From positions 1 to 64,000 of the forward strand of contig JACQVR010000085.1 in NCBI GenBank assembly GCA_016209705.1: a stretch of DNA of 64,000 nt. The letters run 5' to 3'. Numbering within the stretch: the first letter of the stretch is position 1; each line of letters starts with the position of its first letter. This document shows positions 31,956 to 39,468 of the stretch, in pieces. Below the pieces are notes generated by a model that saw only the letters and a list, made by a program, of their open reading frames with translations, had not been told where the DNA came from and searched no databases. This DNA comes from Planctomycetota bacterium. GTDB lineage: Bacteria; Planctomycetota; MHYJ01; JACPRB01. The translations under genes were made by a program, and so were the position numbers.

Positions 31956-32023
31956 GCTCAGTGCTCGCTTTCGTAAGTCCGTGCGGGGTTCCAGCACGAA
32001 TTCAAGGAAAGCGAGCACTCAGC
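31956..32023. repeat. 68-bp inverted repeat over the ftsL stop codon
   Basis: GCTCAGTGCTCGCTTTC (31956-31972) pairs with GAAAGCGAGCACTCAGC (32007-32023), allowing a one-step slip near the ends. A second stem inside is CGTGC...GCACG. The structure spans the ftsL stop (32002-32004) and encodes its last codons. Confidence 0.75.
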
Positions 32024-32232
32024 GCCCTCGCTCGGCGCCGCAAGGACGCGGGATGGCGTTCCGCCTCCACCGCGAGCATCATTTCGCGATGCTCCAGCGC
32101 CTCCGCCTGGAGTCGCCGGCGGGCGGCGGCGAGTTCGTATTCGAGCTCCATCCCGCGCGCCTCCAGAAACACGTTGAGGACCGCGAGCAGGAACAGGAGC
32201 CACACCGCAAGCGCCGTTCGACCCACGTTCAT
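32002..32232 (-). CDS. ftsL: Cell division protein FtsL-like
   Basis: 76 residues from the ATG at 32232 (MNVGRTALAVWLLFLLAVLN). A single transmembrane helix is followed by a short coiled coil (ELEYELAAARRRLQAEALEHRE). Size, topology and position between rsmH and ftsI fit FtsL, the FtsB/FtsQ partner in divisome assembly. Sequence conservation of FtsL is always weak, so the call rests on context. The 3' end lies in a 68-bp inverted repeat. Confidence 0.75.
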   Translation of the reverse strand: MNVGRTALAVWLLFLLAVLNVFLEARGMELEYELAAARRRLQAEALEHREMMLAVEAERHPASLRRRARALSARFP

Positions 32233-32237
32233 AGCAA

Positions 32238-32310
32238 GAAGTTTGAAGTTCGAAGTGAGAAGTCGGAAGCCCTCCTCGCATCTCACTATCCTTTTGGACT
32301 TGGGAGTTCG
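32238..32310. repeat. Heptamer repeat array with inverted arm (GAAGTTC type)
   Basis: Five units at 32238-32272: GAAGTTT, GAAGTTC, GAAGTGA, GAAGTCG, GAAGCCC. An opposite-strand arm at about 32294-32310 reads GGACTTG, GGAGTTC in plus orientation. It spans the rsmH stop (32286) and the spacer to ftsL. Confidence 0.75.
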
Positions 32311-33209
32311 GTTTCCGTGCGCTCCGCGGCGCGGAGTCGGGCGCTCCGCGCCCTCGGGTTCACTTCGATTTCTTCCGCCGAAGGCCGGATCGGCTTGCGC
32401 GTCAATACCCGCACGAGGCCGGCGCGGGCCCGTTCCCGAAACGCCGTCTTGACGATCCGATCCTCCAGGGAATGAAACGAAATCACCACGATGCGACCTC
32501 CGGGAGCCGCCATATGCGTATCGACATTTCGAAGCGCTTTCTTGAGATTTTCGAGTTCGTCGTTGACGGCGATCCGCAACGCCTGAAACACGCGCGTGGC
32601 GGGGTGGACGCGACCGCGCCGGGCATGTCGAGCTACGAACGCCGCCAGCGCCCGGGTGGACCTCAGAGGATTCGCCGACTCGGCGAAGCGAACCTTCCGA
32701 AGCCTCCCCAGGGCGCGGGCGAGCGCTCGAGCCCTCGGCTCTTCCCCGTACTGGCGGAAGACTTGCTCCAGCTCCCTCTCTCCAAGAGTGGACAGCAAGG
32801 CCGCCGCGGTCCGGACCGTCATCCGGGACATCCGCATGTCCAGCGGAGCGTCCGCCATGAAACTGAAACCCCTTGATGGATCGTCAAGTTGAAGACTGGA
32901 GACCCCCAGATCAAAAAGCAGGCCGTCCACGGCCCGCACGTCCAAGGCGTCCAGGATCGCGTCCAGCTCGGCGAAATTCCGCCGGACGACCGTCACGGCC
33001 GCTCCGAATTCCTTCAGCCGAGCTTCCGCCCGATCCGCCGCCTCGTCGTCCCATTCCACGCCGATCAGGCGCGCCGTTCCCTCGGCCGCCCGCAGGATCG
33101 CTTCCGCATGCCCCCCGAGACCGAGCGTGGCGTCGACGTAGACGCCGCCGGGCCTCGGCCGCAGATACTCCAACGTCTCCCGCAGCAGAACCGGCCGATG
33201 CTCGATCAT
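32286..33209 (-). CDS. rsmH: 16S rRNA (cytosine(1402)-N(4))-methyltransferase
   Basis: 307 residues from MIEHRPVLLRETLEYL at 33209. Motifs: YVDATLGLGGHAEAIL (SAM-binding), FDLGVSSLQLDDPSRGFSF, PLDMRMSRM, TRVFQALRIAVNDELENL, and VVISFHSLEDRIVK. It methylates C1402 in the 16S decoding centre. The last residues and the stop fall in a heptamer array. Confidence 0.95.
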   Translation of the reverse strand: MIEHRPVLLRETLEYLRPRPGGVYVDATLGLGGHAEAILRAAEGTARLIGVEWDDEAADRAEARLKEFGAAVTVVRRNFAELDAILDALDVRAVDGLLFDLGVSSLQLDDPSRGFSFMADAPLDMRMSRMTVRTAAALLSTLGERELEQVFRQYGEEPRARALARALGRLRKVRFAESANPLRSTRALAAFVARHARRGRVHPATRVFQALRIAVNDELENLKKALRNVDTHMAAPGGRIVVISFHSLEDRIVKTAFRERARAGLVRVLTRKPIRPSAEEIEVNPRARSARLRAAERTETELPSPKG

Positions 33210-33384
33210 GCGGCGTTCGTGGCCCCGACCCCCATCCGGCGGCCGCTCGGCGGCGAGACGTGCCGTGAGGGTCGTGACGCGAGGTTCCCCTCTTCCCCCT
33301 CTGCTTGCGCACAACCCCGCACCGCCCCCACACCCCGTCTCGCCGCGACACGGCCTTTTTCCCTTGCGTTCGGAACGCGGCGCG

Positions 33385-33669
33385 TCATAGAAAACTGGCC
33401 GCGAAACGCCGCAACAGCGTTTTGCTCCACAGCGACACCGACGGTTTCTCGCTCAGCCGGACCAGCGCCCACACTTCGGGACTGAGGTCCACCTCCGCGA
33501 ACCGTGGCGCCATCGCCCGAATGCGCTCGATCTTGGCGCGCAATTCGTCGAGCTTCGGCTTGTTCTCGCGAAGCTCCTCGTCGGTCGGCAGCCGCCGTTC
33601 GGCCTTCAACCGCTGAATCAAGCTCGCGACGGCCTCCAGCGACGAACTCCCCCCGTCTCCAGGTTCCAT
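33385..33669 (-). CDS. Small coiled-coil protein between mraZ and rsmH
   Basis: 94 residues, rich in Glu, Lys, Arg and Leu, with a likely coiled coil (LIQRLKAERRLPTDEELREN, then LDELRAKIERIRAM) and a more hydrophobic end. It occupies the slot between mraZ and rsmH, so it is co-transcribed with division genes. About 175 bp with no evident feature separate it from rsmH. No family recognised. Confidence 0.65.
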   Translation of the reverse strand: MEPGDGGSSSLEAVASLIQRLKAERRLPTDEELRENKPKLDELRAKIERIRAMAPRFAEVDLSPEVWALVRLSEKPSVSLWSKTLLRRFAASFL

Positions 33670-33737
33670 GTCCTCTCTCCGTGGTTATTCCCGGTTCCCG
33701 ACCGGACCCGTCTCTCTCGCCCTCCCGGACGAGTTCC

Positions 33738-34205
33738 CTACGTGCTTTGGCGGCGCCGCGGCCAAAGGGCCCGCTCCAGCAACGGCCGCAGCTTCTCGCG
33801 AACGCCCTCAGCCTGGATCTTCCATTCCTTGCGATCCCAGATTTCCAGCCAGTCCTGCATGCCCACCATGACGACGTCGCGCTCCAGCGCGGCGTACTCG
33901 ACCAACTTGGGCGGCACCAGGAATCTCGATTGCGTATCCATCGGGGCGAACTCCGAATGGGCGGCCATGTACCGCAAGAATGAGGCCGGATGCTCGGATT
34001 GATCCGCGATGGACATGATGTTCTCGGAAATGCTCCGATACGCACTGCGCGTGTACAACCGAAGGCACCGCTCCTCGCGCAAGGGATCCGCCACGATGAA
34101 GAAGCCCTTGAGGTCTTCGGGATCGGTTATAAACGACCTGAACTTGGAGGGAAGAACCAGCCGGCCCTTGTCATCCAGCGTCAGATCCTGCTCTCCAAGA
34201 AACAT
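33738..34205 (-). CDS. mraZ: Transcriptional regulator MraZ
   Basis: 155 residues with two AbrB/MraZ-type half-domains: MFLGEQDLTLDDKGRLVLPS near the start and MDTQSRFLVPPKLVEYA in the middle. MraZ is a ring-forming DNA-binding protein that represses its own dcw operon by binding repeated TGGGN boxes. Such boxes lie just upstream (34223-34257). First gene of the cluster. Confidence 0.95.
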   Translation of the reverse strand: MFLGEQDLTLDDKGRLVLPSKFRSFITDPEDLKGFFIVADPLREERCLRLYTRSAYRSISENIMSIADQSEHPASFLRYMAAHSEFAPMDTQSRFLVPPKLVEYAALERDVVMVGMQDWLEIWDRKEWKIQAEGVREKLRPLLERALWPRRRQST

Positions 34206-34222
34206 GGCTCTTCACCACTACA

Positions 34223-34257
34223 TGGGAAAGTGTGGGATATTCTCCCACTTTACTCCA
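34223..34257. promoter_or_regulatory. MraZ-type operator: four boxes at 10-bp spacing
   Basis: TGGGA at 34223-34227 and 34233-34237 on the plus strand, then TCCCA at 34243-34247 and CTCCA at 34253-34257 (TGGGA and TGGAG on the minus strand). The four boxes are one helical turn apart and form two direct pairs facing each other. MraZ is known to bind TGGGN direct repeats upstream of mraZ. Confidence 0.75.
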
Positions 34258-34310
34258 CACGGGACGACAAAAATAAAGGCCTCCCGGAGTAGGCGCCTTG
34301 TTGGAGTTTA

Positions 34311-34338
34311 ACTATATCCCGTCGCGCTGACCTGTCAA
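34311..34338 (-). promoter_or_regulatory. Sigma70-type promoter of the dcw cluster
   Basis: On the minus strand: consensus -35 TTGACA (34333-34338), 16-base spacer, -10 TATAGT (34311-34316). The leader to mraZ would be about 100 bases and contains the MraZ boxes. Confidence 0.8.
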
Positions 34339-34573
34339 GACGAAATCGGGCTTTTTTTGACGAGAAGACCATATCCCTACAAATAGTGTTCATCACGAGA
34401 AGACAACTCCATTCATTGGGTCTCCTTTAAGCAATGGAGTCCGCATTTCGAAGTCGAAAGTTCGGTGTTTGGAGTCCGGATGTTCCTACGACGAACTTCC
34501 AACTAGTGCTCAAGCATCGGCCTGGAGCGGACGATACATCTCATGCCGCGAACGGCGACGGAAGGAGTTTCGC
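34339..34573. repeat. Non-coding spacer with hairpin and heptamer array (GAAGTCG type)
   Basis: ACTCCATT (34406-34413) pairs with AATGGAGT (34433-34440). The sequence ACGAGAAGAC occurs twice (near 34361 and 34396). A heptamer array follows at 34450-34477 (GAAGTCG, AAAGTTC, GGTGTTT, GGAGTCC), with an opposite arm near 34493-34506 (GAACTTC, CAACTAG). No gene is supported in this stretch between the divergent mraZ and receiver-like genes. Confidence 0.65.
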
Positions 34574-35185
34574 ATGAATCTCCTCGTATATGATCATCCT
34601 CCCAGCGTCGGACGACTTCTGCGATCGGTGCTCACGGGATTGCGTTACCGCGTCTCGCTTTCGGAAACGCCCGAAGACGCCATCCGCAAGTTGGATACCG
34701 GCCTCTTTGACGCGTTGATCCTGGGAGTGGACGGGGCTCCCACCATGCTGGCGGATCACCTGGAATCGGAATGGCCGACGCTGCCGATCCTGCTGGCGGG
34801 CGTCGCCAAGCCGGTGCCGCGCGAAGACCCCATCGTGGCGGTGCTCCCTCGTCCGCTGAGGATCACCGAACTTTATCGAAGTCTGCGGGAACTGGAACGC
34901 CGATCCACGGCAGCGAGCGGGTTGAATTATGATCACCCCATCGACGTCGTCGTGGGCGAGCGAAGACTCGCCTGCCGGATTCTCCGGCGGGTTCACGGCA
35001 GCCTGTTGCTGGAACATGCGGGCGCCGAGGCGCTTGACGAAGGCGTGGGATGCGTCACCCTTCAGGCGGCGACCGCGTCGACGCCGGCATGGCTGGTATT
35101 CACGGAAGAGGCGCGGTACTTGGGCGTGCGGGTCGATGACGAGGCGCGCTTGGCGCCGCTGTTGAAGGCGGGAACCAGCGCCTGA
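34574..35185 (+). CDS. Degenerate receiver-like protein, possibly with C-terminal PilZ-like domain
   Basis: 203 residues; GAAGGAG precedes the ATG. Residues 1-115 resemble a CheY-like fold (MNLLVYDHPPSVGRLLRSVL, ALILGVDGAPT, LPILLAGVAKP, VLPRPLRITELYRSL). The acidic pair is DH, and no Asp sits in the normal phospho-acceptor position. The C-terminal 85 residues are beta-rich (HPIDVVVGERRLACRILRR, SLLLEHAG), possibly PilZ-like, which I cannot confirm. No kinase nearby. Confidence 0.6.
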   Translation: MNLLVYDHPPSVGRLLRSVLTGLRYRVSLSETPEDAIRKLDTGLFDALILGVDGAPTMLADHLESEWPTLPILLAGVAKPVPREDPIVAVLPRPLRITELYRSLRELERRSTAASGLNYDHPIDVVVGERRLACRILRRVHGSLLLEHAGAEALDEGVGCVTLQAATASTPAWLVFTEEARYLGVRVDDEARLAPLLKAGTSA

Positions 35186-35227
35186 GCGGCTGTCCGCTTT
35201 TCTTTTATTGCCTTGCGTGGGGGAGCC

Positions 35228-35416
35228 ATGATGAAAGGGTCGTTCGTACATCGCGTGAACGTGTGTTGCCCGGTGTGCCGGCTGGAAGAGTTCAAGGTCT
35301 CCCGCCGGCTTCCTTCCGCGGGCGGGCGCGTCACCAACCGCTGCTTTTGCCGCCGGTGCGGCTCGACGTTCGAATACGAGGAGGATCGGCAAGGGAGGCC
35401 GTTGAAGAGCAAGTAG
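35228..35416 (+). CDS. Small zinc-ribbon protein
   Basis: 62 residues. Two CxxC knuckles: CCPVC near residue 13 and CFCRRC near residue 42, spaced as in a zinc ribbon, with basic residues between them. GGGAG lies just before the ATG. Function unknown; it may be co-transcribed with the receiver-like gene 42 bp upstream. Confidence 0.65.
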   Translation: MMKGSFVHRVNVCCPVCRLEEFKVSRRLPSAGGRVTNRCFCRRCGSTFEYEEDRQGRPLKSK

Positions 35417-35469
35417 CGCTCGCGCCTGGACGGCATCCACTTCAGAAAGTACGCATTCGCCGGATGAAC

Positions 35470-36189
35470 CTAAAACGGCGATCCGAAGCGCCACCGGGAT
35501 CCGTCGAACTCCACGACGTCGCACGTCCCGTCCCAATCGCCCACGACGAAAAGGTCGCGACGGCGGCCGCCCCGCTCGCACGCCAGATGCGCGGGCTTGT
35601 GGATATGCCCGCAAATGAGCACGTCCACGCCGCGCGCGAAGAGCGGCTCCGCCCCTCCGAGCAGATCTTCGTCCGTCCAGGACACGGCGGGCGTCGTGCG
35701 GCGCGACACGACTCGGAATCCGCGCGCGATGGATTTCCCCACCGCGGCGGGCATGGCCTGATACGCGGCCCGCAACGCGCTGAACCGCATCAGGCGGCGG
35801 TACGCCGCGTACTTCGGGTTGCGGTTGAAGATGAAATCCCCGTGCGCACACTCCACGTTCCGCCCCCCCAGTTCGAGCCGGAGAGACGAGCCGGCCACGC
35901 GAACGCCCGTCCGGCGGGCGAATTTGCCCTCGACGAAATAATCCCGGTTTCCGTGGATGAAGTCGATGTGCACGCCCGAACGCGTCAGTTCCGCGAAGCC
36001 CTCGAGAACCTCGCGATACTCGCCGCCGTCCAGTTGCCGCGGGCCGATCCAGTAGTCGAAGACGTCCCCCAGCAGCACGAGACGCCGCAACGCGCCGCGC
36101 CGCGCGCGCACCGCGTCGAAGAACCTCCGGCGGGTCTCGGGACGATCCGGCCGCAGATGAATATCCCCGGCGAAGAGCGTGTGGTCCAT
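35470..36189 (-). CDS. lpxH: UDP-2,3-diacylglucosamine diphosphatase
   Basis: 239 residues. Calcineurin-like phosphoesterase motifs: LFAGDIHL (DxH), LVLLGDVFDYWIG (GDxxD), FIHGNRDYFVE (GNRD), CAHGDFIF, and LICGHIHKPAHL (GHxH). The WIG and GNRDYF forms fit LpxH, which makes lipid X in lipid A synthesis on the inner-membrane face. Together with waaA it indicates lipopolysaccharide. LpxH paralogues exist, so substrate is probable, not proven. Confidence 0.82.
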   Translation of the reverse strand: MDHTLFAGDIHLRPDRPETRRRFFDAVRARRGALRRLVLLGDVFDYWIGPRQLDGGEYREVLEGFAELTRSGVHIDFIHGNRDYFVEGKFARRTGVRVAGSSLRLELGGRNVECAHGDFIFNRNPKYAAYRRLMRFSALRAAYQAMPAAVGKSIARGFRVVSRRTTPAVSWTDEDLLGGAEPLFARGVDVLICGHIHKPAHLACERGGRRRDLFVVGDWDGTCDVVEFDGSRWRFGSPF

Positions 36190-36253
36190 CGGGCGTATCG
36201 TCCCATCCTCCTTCGCCGTCCCTCAAAGGGGCACAGGAGGAGGGAGCGGACGT

Positions 36254-37114
36254 TTAACCCATCGGCAGGTAGATGATCTTCTGGATGGTCCGTTCCTGGC
36301 GCGCGGCCACGTCCTCCACGATGCTGAGCGTGACGCGGATCATGGGCACGCGCAACGGAATCAGGTCAGGACCTCCCGCTCCGTCGTTCTCTCCCTGACC
36401 GTTGCCCAGCGGATCGTTCTTGGCTCCCGGCGGGACGTCGCCGCGGAAGGGGGACGGTTCCAGTTGGGAAAACTGATAGTTGCTGGCGAAGTACTCCAGG
36501 TTGAAGCTCGTCACGAACGTGCACAGCTCCATGTCCGGCACCGGCCGTTGCCAGGAATCCAGCGGAATCGTGTCGAAATAACCCGAGGCCGGATTGTACG
36601 CGCGAATTCGCCGCATCAGCGTGTACAGGGGACGGCCTTCCGGATGGTGGACGGACGGCAGCGTCCGGCCGCGCAGCGGATCACCTTCGACGATCTTGCC
36701 TTCGGGGCTCAATGCCTTGTTGCCGGGCATGAGGAAGTATTCCACCTGGACGGTCTGGATCGTATCGCCCACCATGGTCGTGGCCCGGAACATGAGCCGG
36801 TCGGCGGCGCGGGTCGCGTGACTGCTCGAACCGCGGTTGTACGCGGGCGCCGCGGCGCCGCCGTCCTTGTCGAACCCGCCTTCCCCGTCGTCCAACGAGA
36901 AGCTCTGCTGGCCGTTGAACGGCAGGCTTCCCATGACGTCGGTTTCGATCGTGTCGCCGGCGAAGCGCGCCTGGGTGTAGACGTGGTTCCTGGCCTGGCT
37001 CGTCGCCACGGTCTCGGTCGTGTTGATGAAGATCATCGTCACCGCCGAGAGCAGGATGATGGTCAGGATGATGGCGATCAAGAGCTCGATCAGCGTGAAC
37101 CCGTGTGTTTTCAT
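36254..37114 (-). CDS. Type II secretion-like minor pseudopilin (GspJ type)
   Basis: 286 residues from MKTHGFTLIELLIAIILTII. The short leader and G-F cleavage site with Glu5 (GFTLIE) mark a class III prepilin signal. The large C-terminal region of about 250 residues includes TMVGDTIQTVQVEYFLMP and LRVPMIRVTLSIVED, which suits a GspJ/PulJ-like tip pseudopilin. Last gene of the pseudopilin operon. Confidence 0.8.
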   Translation of the reverse strand: MKTHGFTLIELLIAIILTIILLSAVTMIFINTTETVATSQARNHVYTQARFAGDTIETDVMGSLPFNGQQSFSLDDGEGGFDKDGGAAAPAYNRGSSSHATRAADRLMFRATTMVGDTIQTVQVEYFLMPGNKALSPEGKIVEGDPLRGRTLPSVHHPEGRPLYTLMRRIRAYNPASGYFDTIPLDSWQRPVPDMELCTFVTSFNLEYFASNYQFSQLEPSPFRGDVPPGAKNDPLGNGQGENDGAGGPDLIPLRVPMIRVTLSIVEDVAARQERTIQKIIYLPMG

Positions 37115-37116
37115 TT

Positions 37117-37344
37117 CTACCGCTCCGATTCGATCGAAGGCCGTTGTGCCTGGGCGAAGGGCAGGCAACCCTGCACATCACGTTCGAGCATTTCCAACGA
37201 GAAGCGCGACTCCTGGCGAACCATCGATCCGATGCGTTTGGCCGGGACACTTGGGGAGACACTCAAGGTGATCGCCCATGCTCCCAGGACGAGCGCGAGC
37301 ACCGAGGCGCTCGCCATCCATACCGACCGACGTCCGGCTTTCAT
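37117..37344 (-). CDS. Small membrane-anchored protein in the pseudopilin operon
   Basis: 75 residues. One N-terminal hydrophobic helix (VWMASASVLALVLGAWAITL) and a polar tail with SMVRQESRFSLEMLERDVQG. It lacks a prepilin cleavage motif. It lies 12 bp after the GspI-like gene and 2 bp before the GspJ-like gene. Unknown; it may be an assembly factor for the pseudopilus. Confidence 0.6.
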   Translation of the reverse strand: MKAGRRSVWMASASVLALVLGAWAITLSVSPSVPAKRIGSMVRQESRFSLEMLERDVQGCLPFAQAQRPSIESER

Positions 37345-37356
37345 GGTCACCCCGCT

Positions 37357-38094
37357 CTACTTCGTGCTCACCCGCGTGGTGATCGTGGCGATCGGCCGCT
37401 TGGGTTGGCTCTTGCCCGGGGACTCCGCGGCGGTCCCGGAGGCAGGGTCAGGACGCGGTCCGATCAGGCGGAAGACGGTGATCTGAAATTCGTACAGCTT
37501 GCACAGAGGATCCAGGTCGGCTTCCGAATATCGCTGTCCGTCCGGCTTCATCTGGTCGAGCAGATGGCGCAACGTATTGACCTTGCTGACGCGAAACGAG
37601 AACGCGAACTGGTCCAGCGGGTCGCTGGCGTCGCTTTTCTCGCGGTTGTACTTGAGCTGTTCCGCCGTCCATGGATCGCCGCCGAGCACGAAGGCGGGTT
37701 GCTCGGCGACGTCTGCGATGGGCGGCAGGCCGCCGGGATGATGCCGCGCGCTGGAGGCGATCTTGTTCGGCGTCATTCCGTCCGTGGCGAATCGCGGAAG
37801 CTGGAACGAATAGATGACGTTCCGGGCTCCGTACTGAAGATCGTGCGTGAACACGGCCGTCAACGCGCCGCTGGCCGGGTCGTAGCTGCCGAAACGAATC
37901 GCGTTCGTCAAGGAGTTGGCGACCGACTCGGCCAGGATCGCGGCTTGAGTGACCTCGAAGGATTCCTTCGCCGAGTCCAAAGCCGGCGGAAACAGAGCGA
38001 GGACTCCGACGATGCCCAGCACCATGACGATGAGGGCCAGCAGAATCTCGATCAGCGTGAGCCCGCGCTCGCGCCGCCTCGTGGACATGTTCAT
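37357..38094 (-). CDS. Type II secretion-like minor pseudopilin (GspI type)
   Basis: 245 residues. Prepilin signal RRRERGLTLIEILLALIVMV with cleavage at G-L and Glu5. The phrase LGIVGVLALFPPALDSAKES, then AAILAESVANSLTNAIR, is typical of the long GspI/PilV-like proteins seen in planctomycete-type genomes. It sits between a GspH-like and a GspJ-like gene, the usual minor-pseudopilin order. Confidence 0.8.
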   Translation of the reverse strand: MNMSTRRRERGLTLIEILLALIVMVLGIVGVLALFPPALDSAKESFEVTQAAILAESVANSLTNAIRFGSYDPASGALTAVFTHDLQYGARNVIYSFQLPRFATDGMTPNKIASSARHHPGGLPPIADVAEQPAFVLGGDPWTAEQLKYNREKSDASDPLDQFAFSFRVSKVNTLRHLLDQMKPDGQRYSEADLDPLCKLYEFQITVFRLIGPRPDPASGTAAESPGKSQPKRPIATITTRVSTK

Positions 38095-38121
38095 ACCAGG
38101 ACCTCCCGACCCTTACAACAG

Positions 38122-38284
38122 TGAAAGCCCCGCCCTTGGAGCGGGGTGTTTCCGCTTTCCGGCGGGGGGAGTCAAAGCCCCGCCCGCCACCTGGAATTCT
38201 CGCTTGACGACTCGGTTGCCGAGCAAGAATTCCACAAGCGAGCCCCCGCCCGTTCTTCAGAGAAGACCGATAAACGGGCGGGGC
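38122..38284. repeat. Nested GC-rich and EcoRI-site-like inverted repeats between pseudopilin genes
   Basis: The 195-bp spacer is full of palindromes. AAAGCCCCGCCC occurs at about 38123 and 38174. TGGAATTCTCGCTTG (38192-38206) faces CAAGAATTCCA (38224-38234). GCCCGTT (38248) faces AACGGGCGGGGC (38273-38284). A sense strand entering this region can fold in several alternative ways. It separates the GspH-like and GspI-like genes. Confidence 0.7.
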
Positions 38285-38289
38285 GAGCG

Positions 38290-38916
38290 TTACTCCGGCT
38301 CTCCCGTCAAGAACGTGAACTTGCGAATTTTTCCGGCGGCCGGATCCAGATCCCCGCAGTAGGCGTACGTCTGGCCCTTGGAAAACAGGATGATGTCGCC
38401 GGCTTCGTGGTTCTTGCGCATCTCCGCCTCGTACGTGCTCGAGGGGACGTCGCTGTATCCGATGGTATAGCCGCTGGGCTCGATGCCGATCCATTTGGGC
38501 ATCACCTTGAACGCCACGTTGCGCGGCAGCACGACTTCCTTGTGTTCCGACTCCACGTCCACCTTGTCGTCGAGCATCTTGTTTCCGTTGATGTCCTTAA
38601 AGATGCGCATGACGCCATAGCCGTCGGGATGATTCTCGAACGTCACGAAGTGCGTCAGGCGCGAGTCCGCCGCGCGCTGCTTGCATTGCGTGATCGTCTG
38701 CGACACCAGATTGCCCGCCTGCCGGACTCCCTGACCGCGCAGGAACACGTTCATCATCATGACCGTGATCCCCGCCATGAGGGTGATGATGATGATGACG
38801 ACCATCATCTCCACGAGGGTGAAGCCTTCCCGCCCGTAGCGCAAAGAGATCGGGAGATGGGGGAGATCGGAAGACGACGGAGCGTGGGAAGCGGATCTCG
38901 TAAGAATCTCCTGCAT
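38290..38916 (-). CDS. Type II secretion-like pseudopilin (GspH type)
   Basis: 208 residues from the ATG at 38916, which has GGAGGAG eight bases upstream. The prepilin helix is REGFTLVEMMVVIIIITLMA. This gives a long leader of about 30 residues before the cleavage glycine; a TTG at 38844 would give the normal short leader but has no ribosome-binding site. The rest (TQCKQRAADSRLTHFVTF) fits GspH. The leader region is built of repeats related to the heptamer array upstream. Confidence 0.72.
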   Translation of the reverse strand: MQEILTRSASHAPSSSDLPHLPISLRYGREGFTLVEMMVVIIIITLMAGITVMMMNVFLRGQGVRQAGNLVSQTITQCKQRAADSRLTHFVTFENHPDGYGVMRIFKDINGNKMLDDKVDVESEHKEVVLPRNVAFKVMPKWIGIEPSGYTIGYSDVPSSTYEAEMRKNHEAGDIILFSKGQTYAYCGDLDPAAGKIRKFTFLTGEPE

Positions 38917-38933
38917 CTGCAAATCTCCTCCGC

Positions 38934-38954
38934 ATCCGACATCGGACATCGGAA
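38934..38954. repeat. Short heptamer array (ATCGGAC type)
   Basis: ATCCGAC, ATCGGAC, ATCGGAA at exact 7-bp period, with related GGGAGAT repeats further left (38850-38866) in the GspH-like leader. It lies between the GspG-like stop (38959) and the GspH-like start. Confidence 0.55.
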
Positions 38955-38958
38955 CTTC

Positions 38959-39468
38959 TTATGACCCCTCGCCCCAATTCCCGATGTCGTCCTCCTCGGA
39001 GTCGGTCTCCGGGCCGTCTGACCAGACGTCCACCGCTTTGGGATTCCGCACCCCCGGATTACGGTAATGAAGCGGGCGCTGCCAGGCATCGATGATCTCC
39101 CGGGGCGGATCCGGATACGTGCTGGAGGGATCCCCTTCCAGCATGTCCTTCTTGAACTCAAGGTACGGCGGCTTCTGCATGGTCATGGGGGCACCATCTT
39201 GACGATAAGACAGCACCGTGGTCCGCGTCCGTCCCAGGTACAAATGCAAATCCTTGCTGCTGTCGCCATGGGGGAAAAGGCCGAAATCATCCCGATACTG
39301 GACGCACGCGTGATGGATCATCTGGACGAGGCTTTTCGTCCGCGAGACGCGGGCGCGGTCGATGACACCCACGACGATGCTGACCGTGATCGTCATCAGC
39401 AAGGAAAGGATGACGATGACGATCAGCAACTCCACGAGCGTGAATCCCGCCTTGCGCATATCCGTCAT
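38959..39468 (-). CDS. Type II secretion-like pseudopilin (GspG type), second copy
   Basis: 169 residues from MTDMRKAGFTLVELLIVIVI. Prepilin cleavage at G-F with Glu5. The helix continues LSLLMTITVSIVVGVIDRAR and then MIHHACVQYRDDFGLFPHGD, like GspG proteins, whose N-terminal helix is followed by a short C-terminal subdomain. DVWSDGPETDSEEDDIGNW at the end resembles the Ca-binding loop region of GspG. The start overlaps the stop of the preceding pseudopilin gene. Confidence 0.82.
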   Translation of the reverse strand: MTDMRKAGFTLVELLIVIVILSLLMTITVSIVVGVIDRARVSRTKSLVQMIHHACVQYRDDFGLFPHGDSSKDLHLYLGRTRTTVLSYRQDGAPMTMQKPPYLEFKKDMLEGDPSSTYPDPPREIIDAWQRPLHYRNPGVRNPKAVDVWSDGPETDSEEDDIGNWGEGS

